DNA from: Cladosporium sp. IMV 00045
Taxonomy: Eukaryota > Ascomycota > Dothideomycetes > Cladosporiales > Cladosporiaceae
Assembly (NCBI GenBank): GCA_001931905.2
Contig: MSJI02000299.1
Location: 4,236 to 38,914, forward strand
Length of the DNA stretch: 34,679 nucleotides
Direction: 5' to 3'
Numbering within the stretch: the stretch's first letter is position 1; each line of letters starts with the position of its first letter. The notes beneath the pieces were generated by a model that saw only the letters and a program-made list of their open reading frames with translations, searched no databases and was not told the DNA's origin. A program made the position numbers and the translations under genes. Positions 10,727 through 20,006 of this stretch are shown here, piece by piece.

Positions 10727-11693
10727 TTAAGATATTACAAACCAATGAATTCGTTTGAGTTTTGAGCTTTTACACAGTACTAAACAATTGAAATGATTGT
10801 TCCTAATCCAGATCATCTCGACCTTGAGAGTCGTTGTAACAACCAAGCCGTGACGACCAAGCAAGATCCAAAGCATCGCCAGATCAAGCAGGAATCCCTG
10901 GCTCAGCTGCTCAGACAAAGTCGCATTCGGCGTAGTCCATTTCGCAATGTCCTTGTTAACCTCACCAAGAAGATCGCTAACAAGACGACCAAACACAACA
11001 CTTCCCCAATCGTTCAGTGCGTCCGGTCACCCTCCTCATAGTTGTACCTGTAGCTCGCTTCCAGACCGATGGTGTTGCAATACCACCTGCTCGCCTCATT
11101 GAGGTCCACCCAGAGTGTGTCAAGAGACTCCGCGACTGCAATTGTGGTGTTCCGCTCGTTGGCCAGATTCTCGATGATGCGCGGAGGAGTGCCAGAAAAT
11201 TGACGCCTGGTCAATGGTGTGAGCAAAATCGGTGTCGCCTTTGCCGAACGAACTTCTTTCACGAAGTTCCCAAGGTTGGTCGCGTAGTCGGAAAGACTGA
11301 TGTTCTTGTCGGGTTTCTGGTCGTTGTGGCCAAACTGCAATGGTTCGGTTAGAAGCAAAGCTCGACCGTAATACACTTGTAAGTCTACCTGAATTGTCAC
11401 AAACACCTTGTGGGAGTCTTGTGACTCTTCACCTCATCCAAAACGGCCGCCCAATCTCCACCCTCTCGAAAAGATACTGTCGTTGCACCACTATGACCGA
11501 GGTTCTTGCCAGCTGCGGGCTCACGTAGGGTTGTCTCCAAGAAGCCATCACCCCACCCACCATCTACTGCTGTAGTCGAGTCTCCCGCTAAGACCATGTA
11601 GACTGGTCTGTTACGCGGACGGGAAGGCGAGGCGGTCGCAGGCGATATCGCCGTTGCCGCCAGAATGGTTGTGAGGCCAAAGGGAAACTTCAT
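10727..11693 (-). pseudogene. Secreted rhamnogalacturonan-acetylesterase-like SGNH hydrolase, frameshifted
   Basis: The ATG at 11693 opens MKFPFGLTTILAATAIS, a signal peptide ending near SPATAS. SGNH/GDSL blocks follow: GDSTTA (nucleophile Ser), LGHSGATT, FGHNDQK after a 54-bp intron (11335-11388, CTAAC branch), then GDRTH with the catalytic Asp and His. This is the pattern of rhamnogalacturonan acetylesterases (CE12), which deacetylate pectin outside the cell. The frame breaks at 11412-11414 (a CCC run, one base short) and at about 11016/11017 (CACTG where CACCTG is expected). Each is repaired by adding one base. A third possible loss near 10895 would give a natural stop at 10884; otherwise the last frame runs to 10727. 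It is either a decaying gene or one hit by sequence errors. It is convergent with the GT2 gene. Confidence 0.75.
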
Positions 11694-12044
11694 GACCAAT
11701 GATGTCGATGAGAATACCGATCGAGAAAAATTGTTCCTACCTCTTATCGAGAAGACACAGCGAACCATTACTTATGAGCTCTATTTAGCACCATCCCCAA
11801 TAGTACCTTCATTGAGCACAGGTTTGGCCAAGATAATCCGCCAATCATGGTTATACAGCAATATTGTAAAAGATCGTCATGTCTCCATCTCGGCGTATTT
11901 ACGTCCGCCTCCGCTTCTCATTTCTTCCGTAAGGGTTCGGTCTTGCGGAGGGCACTCCAAAACTAATTGACCAGACAGCCATTTCCCTGAAATACCGAGG
12001 CTATTGGTCCTGCAAGCAAAAAGGATAAGATAGATCAAATTGGC

Positions 12045-12048
12045 AAAA
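12045..12048 (-). terminator. Pol III terminator of the 5S gene
   Basis: Four T residues on the minus strand directly follow the 3' end of the 5S rRNA gene; the final T of the gene extends the run to five. Confidence 0.75.
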
Positions 12049-12167
12049 ACATACAACAGGCGGGATTCCCAGATGGTCACCCACTCTAGTACTAGTCGCC
12101 CGGTTCAGTGCTTATGTATGGCAGAGCGGACGGGATGCCCAGTTTTCACTGACCTATGGTCGTATGT
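12049..12167 (-). rRNA. 5S rRNA, dispersed single copy
   Basis: On the minus strand the 119-nt sequence starts ACATACGACCATAGG and ends GTTGTATGT, which pair as helix I. GGTCAGTG pairs with CACTGAACC as helix II. The conserved ACTGGGCATCCCGTCCGCTC and GAGTGGGTGACC segments and the internal promoter region are present, and a T-run follows. Filamentous ascomycetes typically carry 5S genes scattered singly rather than in the rDNA repeat. It points away from, and lies about 260 bp upstream of, the start codon of the next plus-strand gene. No obvious mutation breaks the stems checked, so it is probably functional. Confidence 0.95.
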
Positions 12168-12308
12168 ACGGCTCCAAACAGTATGGAAACTTATATCCCT
12201 TGTCCAAATGGAGAAACACATTCAAAGGGAGCCGCCTCTACGACCTGCTTCCGCTAAGCTTACGACTGGCTATGCAATTGATATGATGACTGGGACAGAA
12301 GTGCAATA

Positions 12309-12411
12309 GTGAGTTCCAGCGTTCAGAAATTGATCTTATCACGGGAGTTCTCTATGGTTTAGCCCAAAGTACTAACCTCTATTCCAAACTCGACATCTTC
12401 ACACCCAACAG
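12309..12411 (+). other. Possible 5'-UTR intron of the DUF7730-like gene
   Basis: GTGAGT at 12309, CTAAC near 12372 and AACAG at 12411 form a canonical 103-bp intron 18 bp before the start codon. In all three phases the sequence just before it is closed by stops or lacks an ATG, so it would lie in the leader. RNA evidence is lacking. Confidence 0.4.
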
Positions 12412-12429
12412 CTGCATAAGCATCCAACA

Positions 12430-13416
12430 ATGCGCATGGGCAGCCTCATGGATTGGATGACTGGACGTGACGACTCAGCGAAGCCACCTCGCCGCACAAG
12501 ACGAACAGGCTTCCTCTGGGAGCGTGAGGATATCATAGATCCGCCACTTCGCTCTCTCCCGCCAACACGCCCGCGCCGCTTGACTAACACGTCGCAATCA
12601 CATGCCCAACTACAGTCTGGACTTATCGCCCGCTTACCACCAGAGATCCGTATTTTAATATGGGAGCATGTTATCGGACCCGAAGATGCTAAAGACGTAT
12701 TGCATATCGAGGTCGGCGATGGGATTCTTCGGCAGAACCGATGCTACCAGCGGGACAGCACTGCATTGGGATTCCAGCACGACTGCTGGTCGGCTATGTG
12801 GAGGGGGAAATACCGTGTAGGAGGCGGGAAGGGCATATATGAGCCAGCCGGACACTACTATGCATTTCTTCCACTACTCTTTACGTGCAAGCTCATGTAA
12901 GATAAGGTAATCACACTCCAGGACATGAGCAACTGGCTGACTCGTGCAAGCTATATCGAGAGCGTAGGTCTGCTATACAGCAACAACACCTTTGACTTCC
13001 GCCGGTCCGCTACTGTTATCCGCTTGCCGCACGTCATGCTCCCACATCGCTTCCAGCAATTGAACCGTGTGCAATTCAGCACAGCTTTCTCCTGCTACGT
13101 ATCGAGGCGACAACTACATGTACCGCAAGGCCTTCCGGCGGACTTTTGGGAGCTCCCAGACGACCGCCGTTTGTGGGAAGAGGCCTGCCAGGTGCTTGCC
13201 TCCTTCAATCACCTAGGATATCTGCGAATCACGATCGAGATGATGTGTCGGCTCGAACAACACAAGCATCCCGTTGATGCTTCGCTCTTACTCGAGTTCT
13301 TGCTACCGTTAAAAGCTGTGAGCGCAAAGAGTTTCGCAGTCGAGATTCCCGAAGGCATTAGCTCTGTGCGTGAAAGGCTTGGAGAAGTGCCATTTCGAAT
13401 CATTGAGCGGCTTTAA
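12430..13416 (+). CDS. DUF7730-like fungal protein
   Basis: Two exons, 12430-12896 and 12951-13416, with a 54-bp intron (GTAAG donor, CTGAC branch, CAAG acceptor), give 310 residues. A basic, disordered N-terminus of about 60 residues is followed by LIARLPPEIRILIWEHVIG near 64-82, an F-box-like opening. Then come LLFTCKL, joined by the splice to IYIESVGLLYSNNTFDF. That LPPEIR...LLxTC+...E...LLYSxNTF pattern is the signature of the DUF7730 family common in Dothideomycetes and Leotiomycetes. No biochemical role is known to me. Members occur in many divergent copies per genome. The start fits the CAACAATG context. No lesions were seen. Confidence 0.82.
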
Positions 13417-13703
13417 TTAGGACTTGCTCCCGGTGATCTTTTGGGCGAGTGTTCGACATGCAGTAGGTGGCTTACATATGAATATGATAGCAATTCACTA
13501 GTGAATAAGGATTGGCCATGTCATAACGCTTACTTCTTCTTCGGGTTTGCCAAACAGTGTCAATCATTATTTGAGAGCAACATCCTTCCACGTCGCACAC
13601 CGGAACCCGTACCATATAATCTCGATTGCCGTGTTAACCATCTACATCTTGGCCCCATACCGCATGCCTTTAAAACTCGATCTTGTCCGTCCGGTCAAAA
13701 GTG

Positions 13704-15860
13704 CTATTTCTGAGCGTCTCGGTTCGCGCGATACCTCCAGACTGTATGAATCACAAGGACAAGAACTCCAAGAATCGCTACCGTACAGTCGAGAGGAGTG
13801 AGGCCCGGAGTGGCTGTCACCGAAGCCCAGAATTGCACAATGCTTGCGTAGTTCAAGACCACAAGAAACCAGATATCGATTTCCCACACACTCGAATCTG
13901 ACGATGGCGGCATTTGCGTGGTCATGTAGATTAGTCGGCAGACTCCTAGAAAGAGCAGTAGACTTGTGAAGCGATAGGGCTGTTCGAAGTCAGAGGAAAG
14001 GTATCGGTCGTACTGTGTAAAGTAGGCCAGCTTTGCTGGTTGCTGATCAAAAAAGTAGGCAAAGAACATATATGGCACCAATATCAGGATATTCACTGTT
14101 AGGCCTGGACGTTCGGGCGATGGTATCATGCTTGGGATGAGAGTCGCCAAGACAGTCATGACGATACCGTAGAGCCACGAATCCATCTTTGCAAGGCGTA
14201 GGTACGAGAGCAAAGCTTCATCAAAGCTCACATCTTCTGGAATTGGCGTGTGGAGCTGAGTCTCGATGTGGATACATTTGGCGAAGAGAATGTACGTCCC
14301 AAAGATTGACGCAACGATGCTCATGAATGCACGTGGTCGCGTCGCCGATGTTTTCGTATCGACCCAAGCGACTAGAGTCGAAGCCATCGCTACCGTTATT
14401 GAGATCCATTTGTCCAGCGGGAAGAACACCTGGAGGAAGTCGAAAAGATAGGGCGACTGCAGATTTTGCTCGACATGCAGATCTCCATGTGGTGGAGGCA
14501 CTCCAAAGTGACCTAATCGTTTAGAGAGGTCCTGACGAAGTTTGAGTACCCCTTGGCATTCATTTGCAAGTTCGTTCAAGCCTCTTCCCTTCGGATATGT
14601 GAGCGCATATTTTATGACAAAGCATAGGACACGACCAACCTCTGCGGCGATGCACGCTTGGTACCTGACGAGGCTCAAAGTCTTGTGACCATCTACCCAG
14701 GAGAAGATTGCCCATGCGCCAAAGAAAATCGTGATTATGATGCTGCTAATCGCGATGGTGGTACTGAAACAGTTATCAGAACGAGGCGTGCGCGACTTCG
14801 AGCTCGGGATATTGAGTGGTGCCAGGTCTTCTCCGGTTTTGCTCAAACCCCCAACGACGTCGACAGCGGGAGGTTCCTCGTTTTCAAAGGTACGTTCATC
14901 GTAAGGTTTCATGGGCTCCTCGATCTCATCTATTGAATCACACGACACGCGTGGCTGCGAATGCGGTGTGACCCCATTTCTTTCAGGGGCAGGTTCTTCA
15001 GGGATATGACTGACAAAAGCCGGTTCATATTCGTAACTCTGGCATTGATGGGGAATAGAAGGCTTGGGCGGAATTGCAGCCGAGATAGGAGGCGTTAGAA
15101 CCGTATTGGGTGTTCTTTGAGTCGAATCAGCAGGAGGTAGCGTTGCAGACAAGTCAGACGCGGTAGGAGGCATCGCGGCTGGCACTCGTATAGGCCTGCC
15201 ATTGGTTCCCGTATCTGGAGAATCACCAGACATAGTAGATGAAATTGTGTTGTCATCATTCTCCGCGTTGTTAGACTCCATAAACGTTGTAGACGGAATC
15301 GTAGCTGACGTGTTGGGAGCCTTGCTTTCGAGTTCCATGTCTGAGGACTGAGCAGGCGTGATCGAGACGTTGGTGTTATTCTCCGCGTTCTGCAACTCAA
15401 CAGGCATTGTAGACGGAGTCTCGGCTGACGTGTTCGGAACCCCGTTTCCAGTTTCCATGTCTGGAGACTGAACAGGTATGGTCGGACTCGCGGCTGGCGT
15501 GTTCGGCTTGTCGACTACCGCATCCGAAGGCCGTTGTGATGCTTCATCAGAGCTAGAGGGACCTGCTAGGTCACGATCGGTATGGGTTGGACGTTGGTCT
15601 TTGGCAGGCGAGGCAGGAGATGCATCACCATTTTCCGTACTTGGCGCCTCCTTTGAAGTTGAGCCACCGATATTGTCTGGACTCTTTTCGATGACAGCGG
15701 ATGCTGGAATATCTTGCTGCCTGGGGGTTGAGCAAGGAATAGGCAATGGACTACCAGAAGACTGTACCCTTGCCGTATCGCTTGTGTGTTGTGGAGGAAG
15801 ACATTCGTGCCCAACGCTCTTCTCGTTAGTCTCGTCGTGCGATGCATTCTGGTCATTCAT
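13704..15860 (-). CDS. Hypothetical membrane protein with long disordered N-terminus
   Basis: Uninterrupted frame of 718 residues; I do not recognise the family. Residues 1 to about 370 are Pro/Ser/Thr/Asn-rich and probably disordered, and include a 40-residue imperfect tandem repeat (PNTSA, PST and NAEN recur). The second half has six to eight likely membrane segments, beginning with TTIAISSIIITIFFGAWAIF and including YLFDFLQVFFPLDKW, AFMSIVASIFGTYILFA, WLYGIVMTVLATLIPSMI, LTVNILILVPYMFFAYFF and VAILGVLVLVIHTVW. The strand between them is cytosolic-like. The last residues are basic. It could be a fungal-specific plasma or organelle membrane protein. The start at 15860 is the first ATG of the frame. 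Codon use looks normal and the length argues that it is real. Confidence 0.72.
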   Translation of the reverse strand: MNDQNASHDETNEKSVGHECLPPQHTSDTARVQSSGSPLPIPCSTPRQQDIPASAVIEKSPDNIGGSTSKEAPSTENGDASPASPAKDQRPTHTDRDLAGPSSSDEASQRPSDAVVDKPNTPAASPTIPVQSPDMETGNGVPNTSAETPSTMPVELQNAENNTNVSITPAQSSDMELESKAPNTSATIPSTTFMESNNAENDDNTISSTMSGDSPDTGTNGRPIRVPAAMPPTASDLSATLPPADSTQRTPNTVLTPPISAAIPPKPSIPHQCQSYEYEPAFVSHIPEEPAPERNGVTPHSQPRVSCDSIDEIEEPMKPYDERTFENEEPPAVDVVGGLSKTGEDLAPLNIPSSKSRTPRSDNCFSTTIAISSIIITIFFGAWAIFSWVDGHKTLSLVRYQACIAAEVGRVLCFVIKYALTYPKGRGLNELANECQGVLKLRQDLSKRLGHFGVPPPHGDLHVEQNLQSPYLFDFLQVFFPLDKWISITVAMASTLVAWVDTKTSATRPRAFMSIVASIFGTYILFAKCIHIETQLHTPIPEDVSFDEALLSYLRLAKMDSWLYGIVMTVLATLIPSMIPSPERPGLTVNILILVPYMFFAYFFDQQPAKLAYFTQYDRYLSSDFEQPYRFTSLLLFLGVCRLIYMTTQMPPSSDSSVWEIDIWFLVVLNYASIVQFWASVTATPGLTPLDCTVAILGVLVLVIHTVWRYRANRDAQK
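15241..15480 (-). repeat. 120-bp tandem repeat inside the coding region, two units plus a fragment
   Basis: Units 15241-15360 and 15361-15480 align base for base with about 70 percent identity by eye. Both contain CTCCGCGTT, TTGTAGACGGA, GCTGACGTGTT and TTCCATGTCTG at the same offsets. A third partial unit starts at about 15481. The period of 120 bp is exactly 40 codons, so the reading frame is kept. Confidence 0.85.
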
Positions 15861-17269
15861 GGTTCGTCGAAAAGTAGAGTAAACACTTAGCGGAGGTCGT
15901 TGAAGTTGGCATTGACGTTGGCGAACATTCGAAAGACCATGTGAGGGTGGAAAACTCTTGATTTCAAGTTCGTATTATAGGCCTAGGCACAAGGCTGTGC
16001 GCGATCAGGTGAGATCGCCCTTTATGGCATAGCATGTGTGCGTCAGCAAGGGCAGAGCTGGTGGGCTTTTATCTCCTAATTCAGCTCATGAAGTTGTGGA
16101 ACCACACAGCCTTGTGTCCTGGTCATGATCCACGTCCATGCTCAGAGCTACTAGCAATGGCCTCGTGGAAGTGCCATCATTGGCAACGATCACACTACTC
16201 CCTGCAGCGGTTCCGTTCTGAGTAGAAATAGTCTTGACTGGTTCTGCAAGGTGTCAGCTCTGGCTGGTAGATACTCTTCCCGGACTCAAGGGGAAATGCA
16301 CTCGTGCACTCGTTTGCCGACGTAGCCGCTACTTGGGCGGAGGCATCATATAGGCTGGTGGGTATTCGCGAAGTGCCAGCCTTCTCTGACGTGCTTGTGA
16401 GCTGTTCACAAATAGCTGCTGCTGCATATGCAAGCCGCCACAGCACACTTCCTCTGCACGAGCTGATATCTACATGCAGCCTTCCATAGACCAAGCTCCA
16501 TACACGTCTGCGGCTAGCTCGCAATTTATTGCTGGTATAGGGCAACAGGAAGCCATGGCTCGATGAATTTTGCTTCTGAACACTTCGTTTGTTGAGTAGC
16601 TACTGCGGCATCTTGATGTAGCCTCTTTTCCCCTCTTACACGCTTCGAGGCTGTGATGTGCATAGATACATGTATGTCAGCTCGATCTGAACATGAAGGC
16701 CAAGCCGTGGGCTGTTATGTGGCTTCATGCTGCAGATGTTCTCTCGTACCTCAGCTGAAGTCGCCTATGATAGACTTCGGTACCTCGGTAGCTGGTGCTA
16801 CAAAAGCATGCCTGAGGTTTGCCCATAACATGCAAGTGCGTGCAACCATCAGGACCTTCGAACGCTGCGATTGCAGCTGAAAAATCACTGGTTAGGCGTG
16901 TCGCAAGGTCAGTCAGAATCTCGATTGTACTCCCTGAATCCCACAGCCCAGGTCGGTATGTGAACGATACCTCATCTTAAGCGCAAAGAACCCAGGAGCC
17001 AGAATAATGCGAGGGCAAGGGGCCAGGCTCTGATAATTGGAAGAGATAAGCTGGCCGAAAGCTGTCGATGGCTATGTCTGGCGCACTTTCTGGCACTCAC
17101 AACCATAATACCTTATTGTAAGGCTGCAATATTGCATGTTTTTGGTGACATAAAACTGCATGTCTACACGCCAATACTGATCTCAAAGCAGCTGTGATTC
17201 CGATGGCCGACAAAATCATCATTTTTGACTCGCAGGTACCGAAAATGACAGTCGTATGCTTGTTCCTCA
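15861..17269. other. Intergenic, no gene seen
   Basis: About 1.4 kb. The few open frames (for example about 116 codons on the minus strand at 16195-16545) show no recognisable protein pattern and no splice support. The part next to 15860 is presumably the promoter of the membrane-protein gene. Confidence 0.5.
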
Positions 17270-18460
17270 TTAGCATGGTAAACTCTTGCTTGCCGATAGA
17301 TGCCCAAGCGTCTCGACCAGCGAATCAACATCGCACCTCTGCGTCTCCGCTCGAGACTCCCTTCCAGCCCGTCTGAGCTCATCCTCCGACCTCTCTACAT
17401 CCCAGTCCCACAACATCCGCACGATCAAAACGCCTTGCTCTGCTGGTGCTTCATTGTCTATGACAACAAACAAATCTGGATGTCTTCTTGTGACTATCCT
17501 GTCACAGCTTTCAAGTTGCGCCTGGCCTTTGACAAAATTGCCATAGCTCACAGGAAAGCACTCCAGCACTCCGTCATACGACATCCGCCCCGAAACAGCC
17601 GTGAAGCATTCCTCCCCACAACCAAATGATTCACCACGTGGGTCGGGAATGGCGTGCTGCACTTCACTCATGGGCCTCGCAGTGCTGTACATCTTGAATC
17701 GTCAGGCTCCCTCGCGCATAGGACCGCCTTGGTTGTCGGCGTGATTGTCTTCGCTGCTGATACGTCGGTTCTCGTCCGTATGCTGGAAGTCTTCGCGCAC
17801 TGTGTCGAAAGATTCGTCGTTGTCCGATACGCTCGTCAAGCTTAGTCCAAGGTCCTTCGGTGGCAGGCAGCAGCGTGTGACTTTCCATTTGCCGCGATCG
17901 CGGTCGAGGTGGACCTTTAGCGTATCAGTGTAGCAACTCGCATGTGTTCTTCAGGGAGGTTTACTCACGGCAATCACACCTTTCTCCCGCCACTCAGAAC
18001 TCGTAATAACCACAAACCCAAACTCACAAGCAAAATGTTTCTGGCCCGTCAACTCGCCAGCGATCCTCTTGGAAACAATGTCAATATGGAACTTAAGCAA
18101 TTCTTGAAGCGTCTTGAGCTCGTGGCCATTCGTCTCAGCAGGCCAGCACCAGCCGAGCTCTTCGAATTCGTCTTCTTCTGGCTGGAAACCGCCGTGTTCT
18201 CGTACGGCTGTCGGGAATAGCTCCCAGACGTCATCTTCGTTGCACTCTGGTGCGATGTTGTATAGTAGCCATTTATCTTCGTAGCTATCTGGCACGTTGA
18301 TGTGTGAGCGGTCTAGGATAGAGGTCGCGTTTTCTGGTAGCCGTAATGCGGGCATGGCTGATTTTGTCTTAAATTTTGGGAGGGGTAAGAATTGTTCAGT
18401 TGGTTCGCTGGGTAGTGAATTCGTTTCTAGTCGTGCTAGCTTCTCAATATACAGAAGCAT
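17270..18460 (-). CDS. Hypothetical protein, gene structure uncertain (in-frame TGA at 17702)
   Basis: I do not recognise this protein. Exon 1 (17969-18460) codes for 164 residues including KWLLYNIAPECNEDDVWELF and ends WREKGVIA. A 54-bp intron (GTGAGT donor, CTGAT branch, AAAG acceptor) joins it to VHLDRDRGKWKVTRCCLPP. The frame then meets TGA at 17702-17704, but the same frame stays open beyond it to TAA at 17270, with protein-like content such as DLFVVIDNEAPAEQGVLIVR. One model removes the TGA in a 108-bp intron, 17693-17800 (GTGCGC donor; CTGAC then AAG acceptor), leaving a 342-residue protein. Other models are a 234-residue protein ending at the TGA, stop readthrough to 378 codons, or a nonsense mutation. 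The start at 18460 is the first ATG after an in-frame TAG. Confidence 0.55.
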
Positions 18461-19032
18461 GAGCTATGCTTCCACTGTCGAAGGATGGAGGATCCGCTCA
18501 CGCTAGGAGTTAGTAGACGCCGTTGTGGCGAGTCAGTAGCCGGAATCTTCGCGACTTGCATATTCCACTTCTTCTCATTGATTGCCCGGTGGATTTGATA
18601 TGTGTACCTATCAGCCCTGATTGACAAACGCGAAAGAAGCAAAATGACATCTGTGGAAGGTGAAGGTGAAGGTGTTTCATTGCTTGGCTGGATTTCGAAA
18701 CCGTGCTGAATGTTGGAAAGGCTGTCCTTTACCTTTCTCCCGACTTTTACCTTGACTAAGCAGCCGCTCCAATGGCTCTGCCATCAGGGACAACGAACGC
18801 TCCATGTATATGCCCGCAAGCGCGTCAACAGCCGAGTAGTGGCATCGTAAGGGCTTGCCGCGTCCGGATAGCCCCTTCGCAGCTTGAGACGGCAGCATTG
18901 TTGACTCTGTCCACCTTCTGACTGAAAGTGCATCGAGTCACTTCCCATGCCTCGAAGCGAGGCGTATCGAGTCGGTGTGCTAGCTTGTTTGATCGCCAGC
19001 TGCTGGCCGACGAGCAAGCCTAAATTCCGCGC
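18461..19032. other. Intergenic, no gene seen
   Basis: About 570 bp upstream of the hypothetical gene and downstream of SND2. It contains a short GGTGAA microsatellite near 18658-18672. No supportable coding region was found. Confidence 0.5.
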
Positions 19033-19605
19033 TCATCGGTACTGCATCTTCTGACCACCCCTCTTCTCCATCTTTGCTTGCCTCTTGCTTTGTCCACCAG
19101 CTCCACTTGCAGCACCCTCGCTTTCACCTCCACCCATACCAGCCAGTCCCTTCTTCGCACCCGTGAAAGTCGTGAAAGCCAACCATCCCGAGTACAGCGG
19201 CACAACAATGTACGCATACCACGCCTTGTTGCCGAGCAATGCCGCAAGGCCGACGCAGAACCAAGTCCAGTAGGTGATGTCCCACATCCATTCCGTCAAA
19301 CCCTTGGCCTCGAGATCCTCGCCTGCACGCTTCAAGTCGCCATTGTCAAAGGTGGGGCGACCGATGCGCTCGAACCAGAACTCGATCAGGAGAGCGGGGA
19401 GCGTGAGGGAGAACCAGACGCTGAGGTTGCGGGAAGAGAGCAGGACGTGGATCAAGAGGAAGACTGCGTTCACGCCTAGAGATATCAGGTGCATGCGGTT
19501 GAGGATGGCAGTGTTGCGGGCGGCCAGGGTTTTGAGGGCTTTCTAGAGATGCGAATCAGTGATTGTATTGGGAATATTTCGTCTTAACCAACTTACTTGG
19601 GCCAT
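19033..19605 (-). CDS. SND2: SND2/TMEM208, SRP-independent ER targeting protein
   Basis: Exon 1 is only nine bases (19597-19605, Met-Ala-Gln). A 54-bp intron (GTAAGT donor, CTGAT branch, CTAG end) leads to exon 2 (19033-19542). The product is 172 residues, the usual TMEM208 size. The joined start MAQKALKTLAARNTAILNR is the amphipathic family N-terminus. Four hydrophobic segments follow: LISLGVNAVFLLIHVLL, LSVWFSLTLPALLIEFWF, MWDITYWTWFCVGLAALLG and AWYAYIVVPLYSGWLAF. The cytosolic tail is Gly/Lys-rich and basic (SKRQAKMEKRGGQKMQ). By family knowledge it acts in the ER membrane with Snd1 and Snd3 to insert proteins with internal or C-terminal membrane segments. The tiny first exon is easily missed by gene finders. 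Confidence 0.93.
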
Positions 19606-20006
19606 GCTGGCGGATGATCTGCCCGAGTATGGGGAGGTTGTCGGGTTATTATATATGCAAGATGACCGACTACCTATGCATGTCTTTAGGGTCTGAGATG
19701 TGACGATGCTATCCTTGGCAAGGCAATCGTCTCGATCAGCCACAGCTTTGGTCCCCCGCAAAAACAGACAGGGCGCACGGCCCATCAACACTTGCCGCCT
19801 CGCAGCATAACACAAGCTGCGCAACACAGCAACGACTGCGACGTGACGGCGTCAGCATCTGCTATACCCAAACATTGCGCTGTACGCCACATATCGACAC
19901 AGAAAATTACACAGAATATACGACAATTCAGTCTGTCGAATCGCGACCGCTTACGAGATGAGATGAGGACCTGCATCTGCGAATCCTCGACCAAAACAAA
20001 GCTTCA

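Noticed and set aside
11407..11433. 26-bp GT..AG intron as a natural explanation of the first break in the esterase
   Set aside because: It is about half the shortest intron seen in this window and has no branch point; a one-base loss is simpler.
16195..16545. 116-codon minus-strand frame
   Set aside because: No recognisable motif, no splice support, and it lies in a block without other gene signals.
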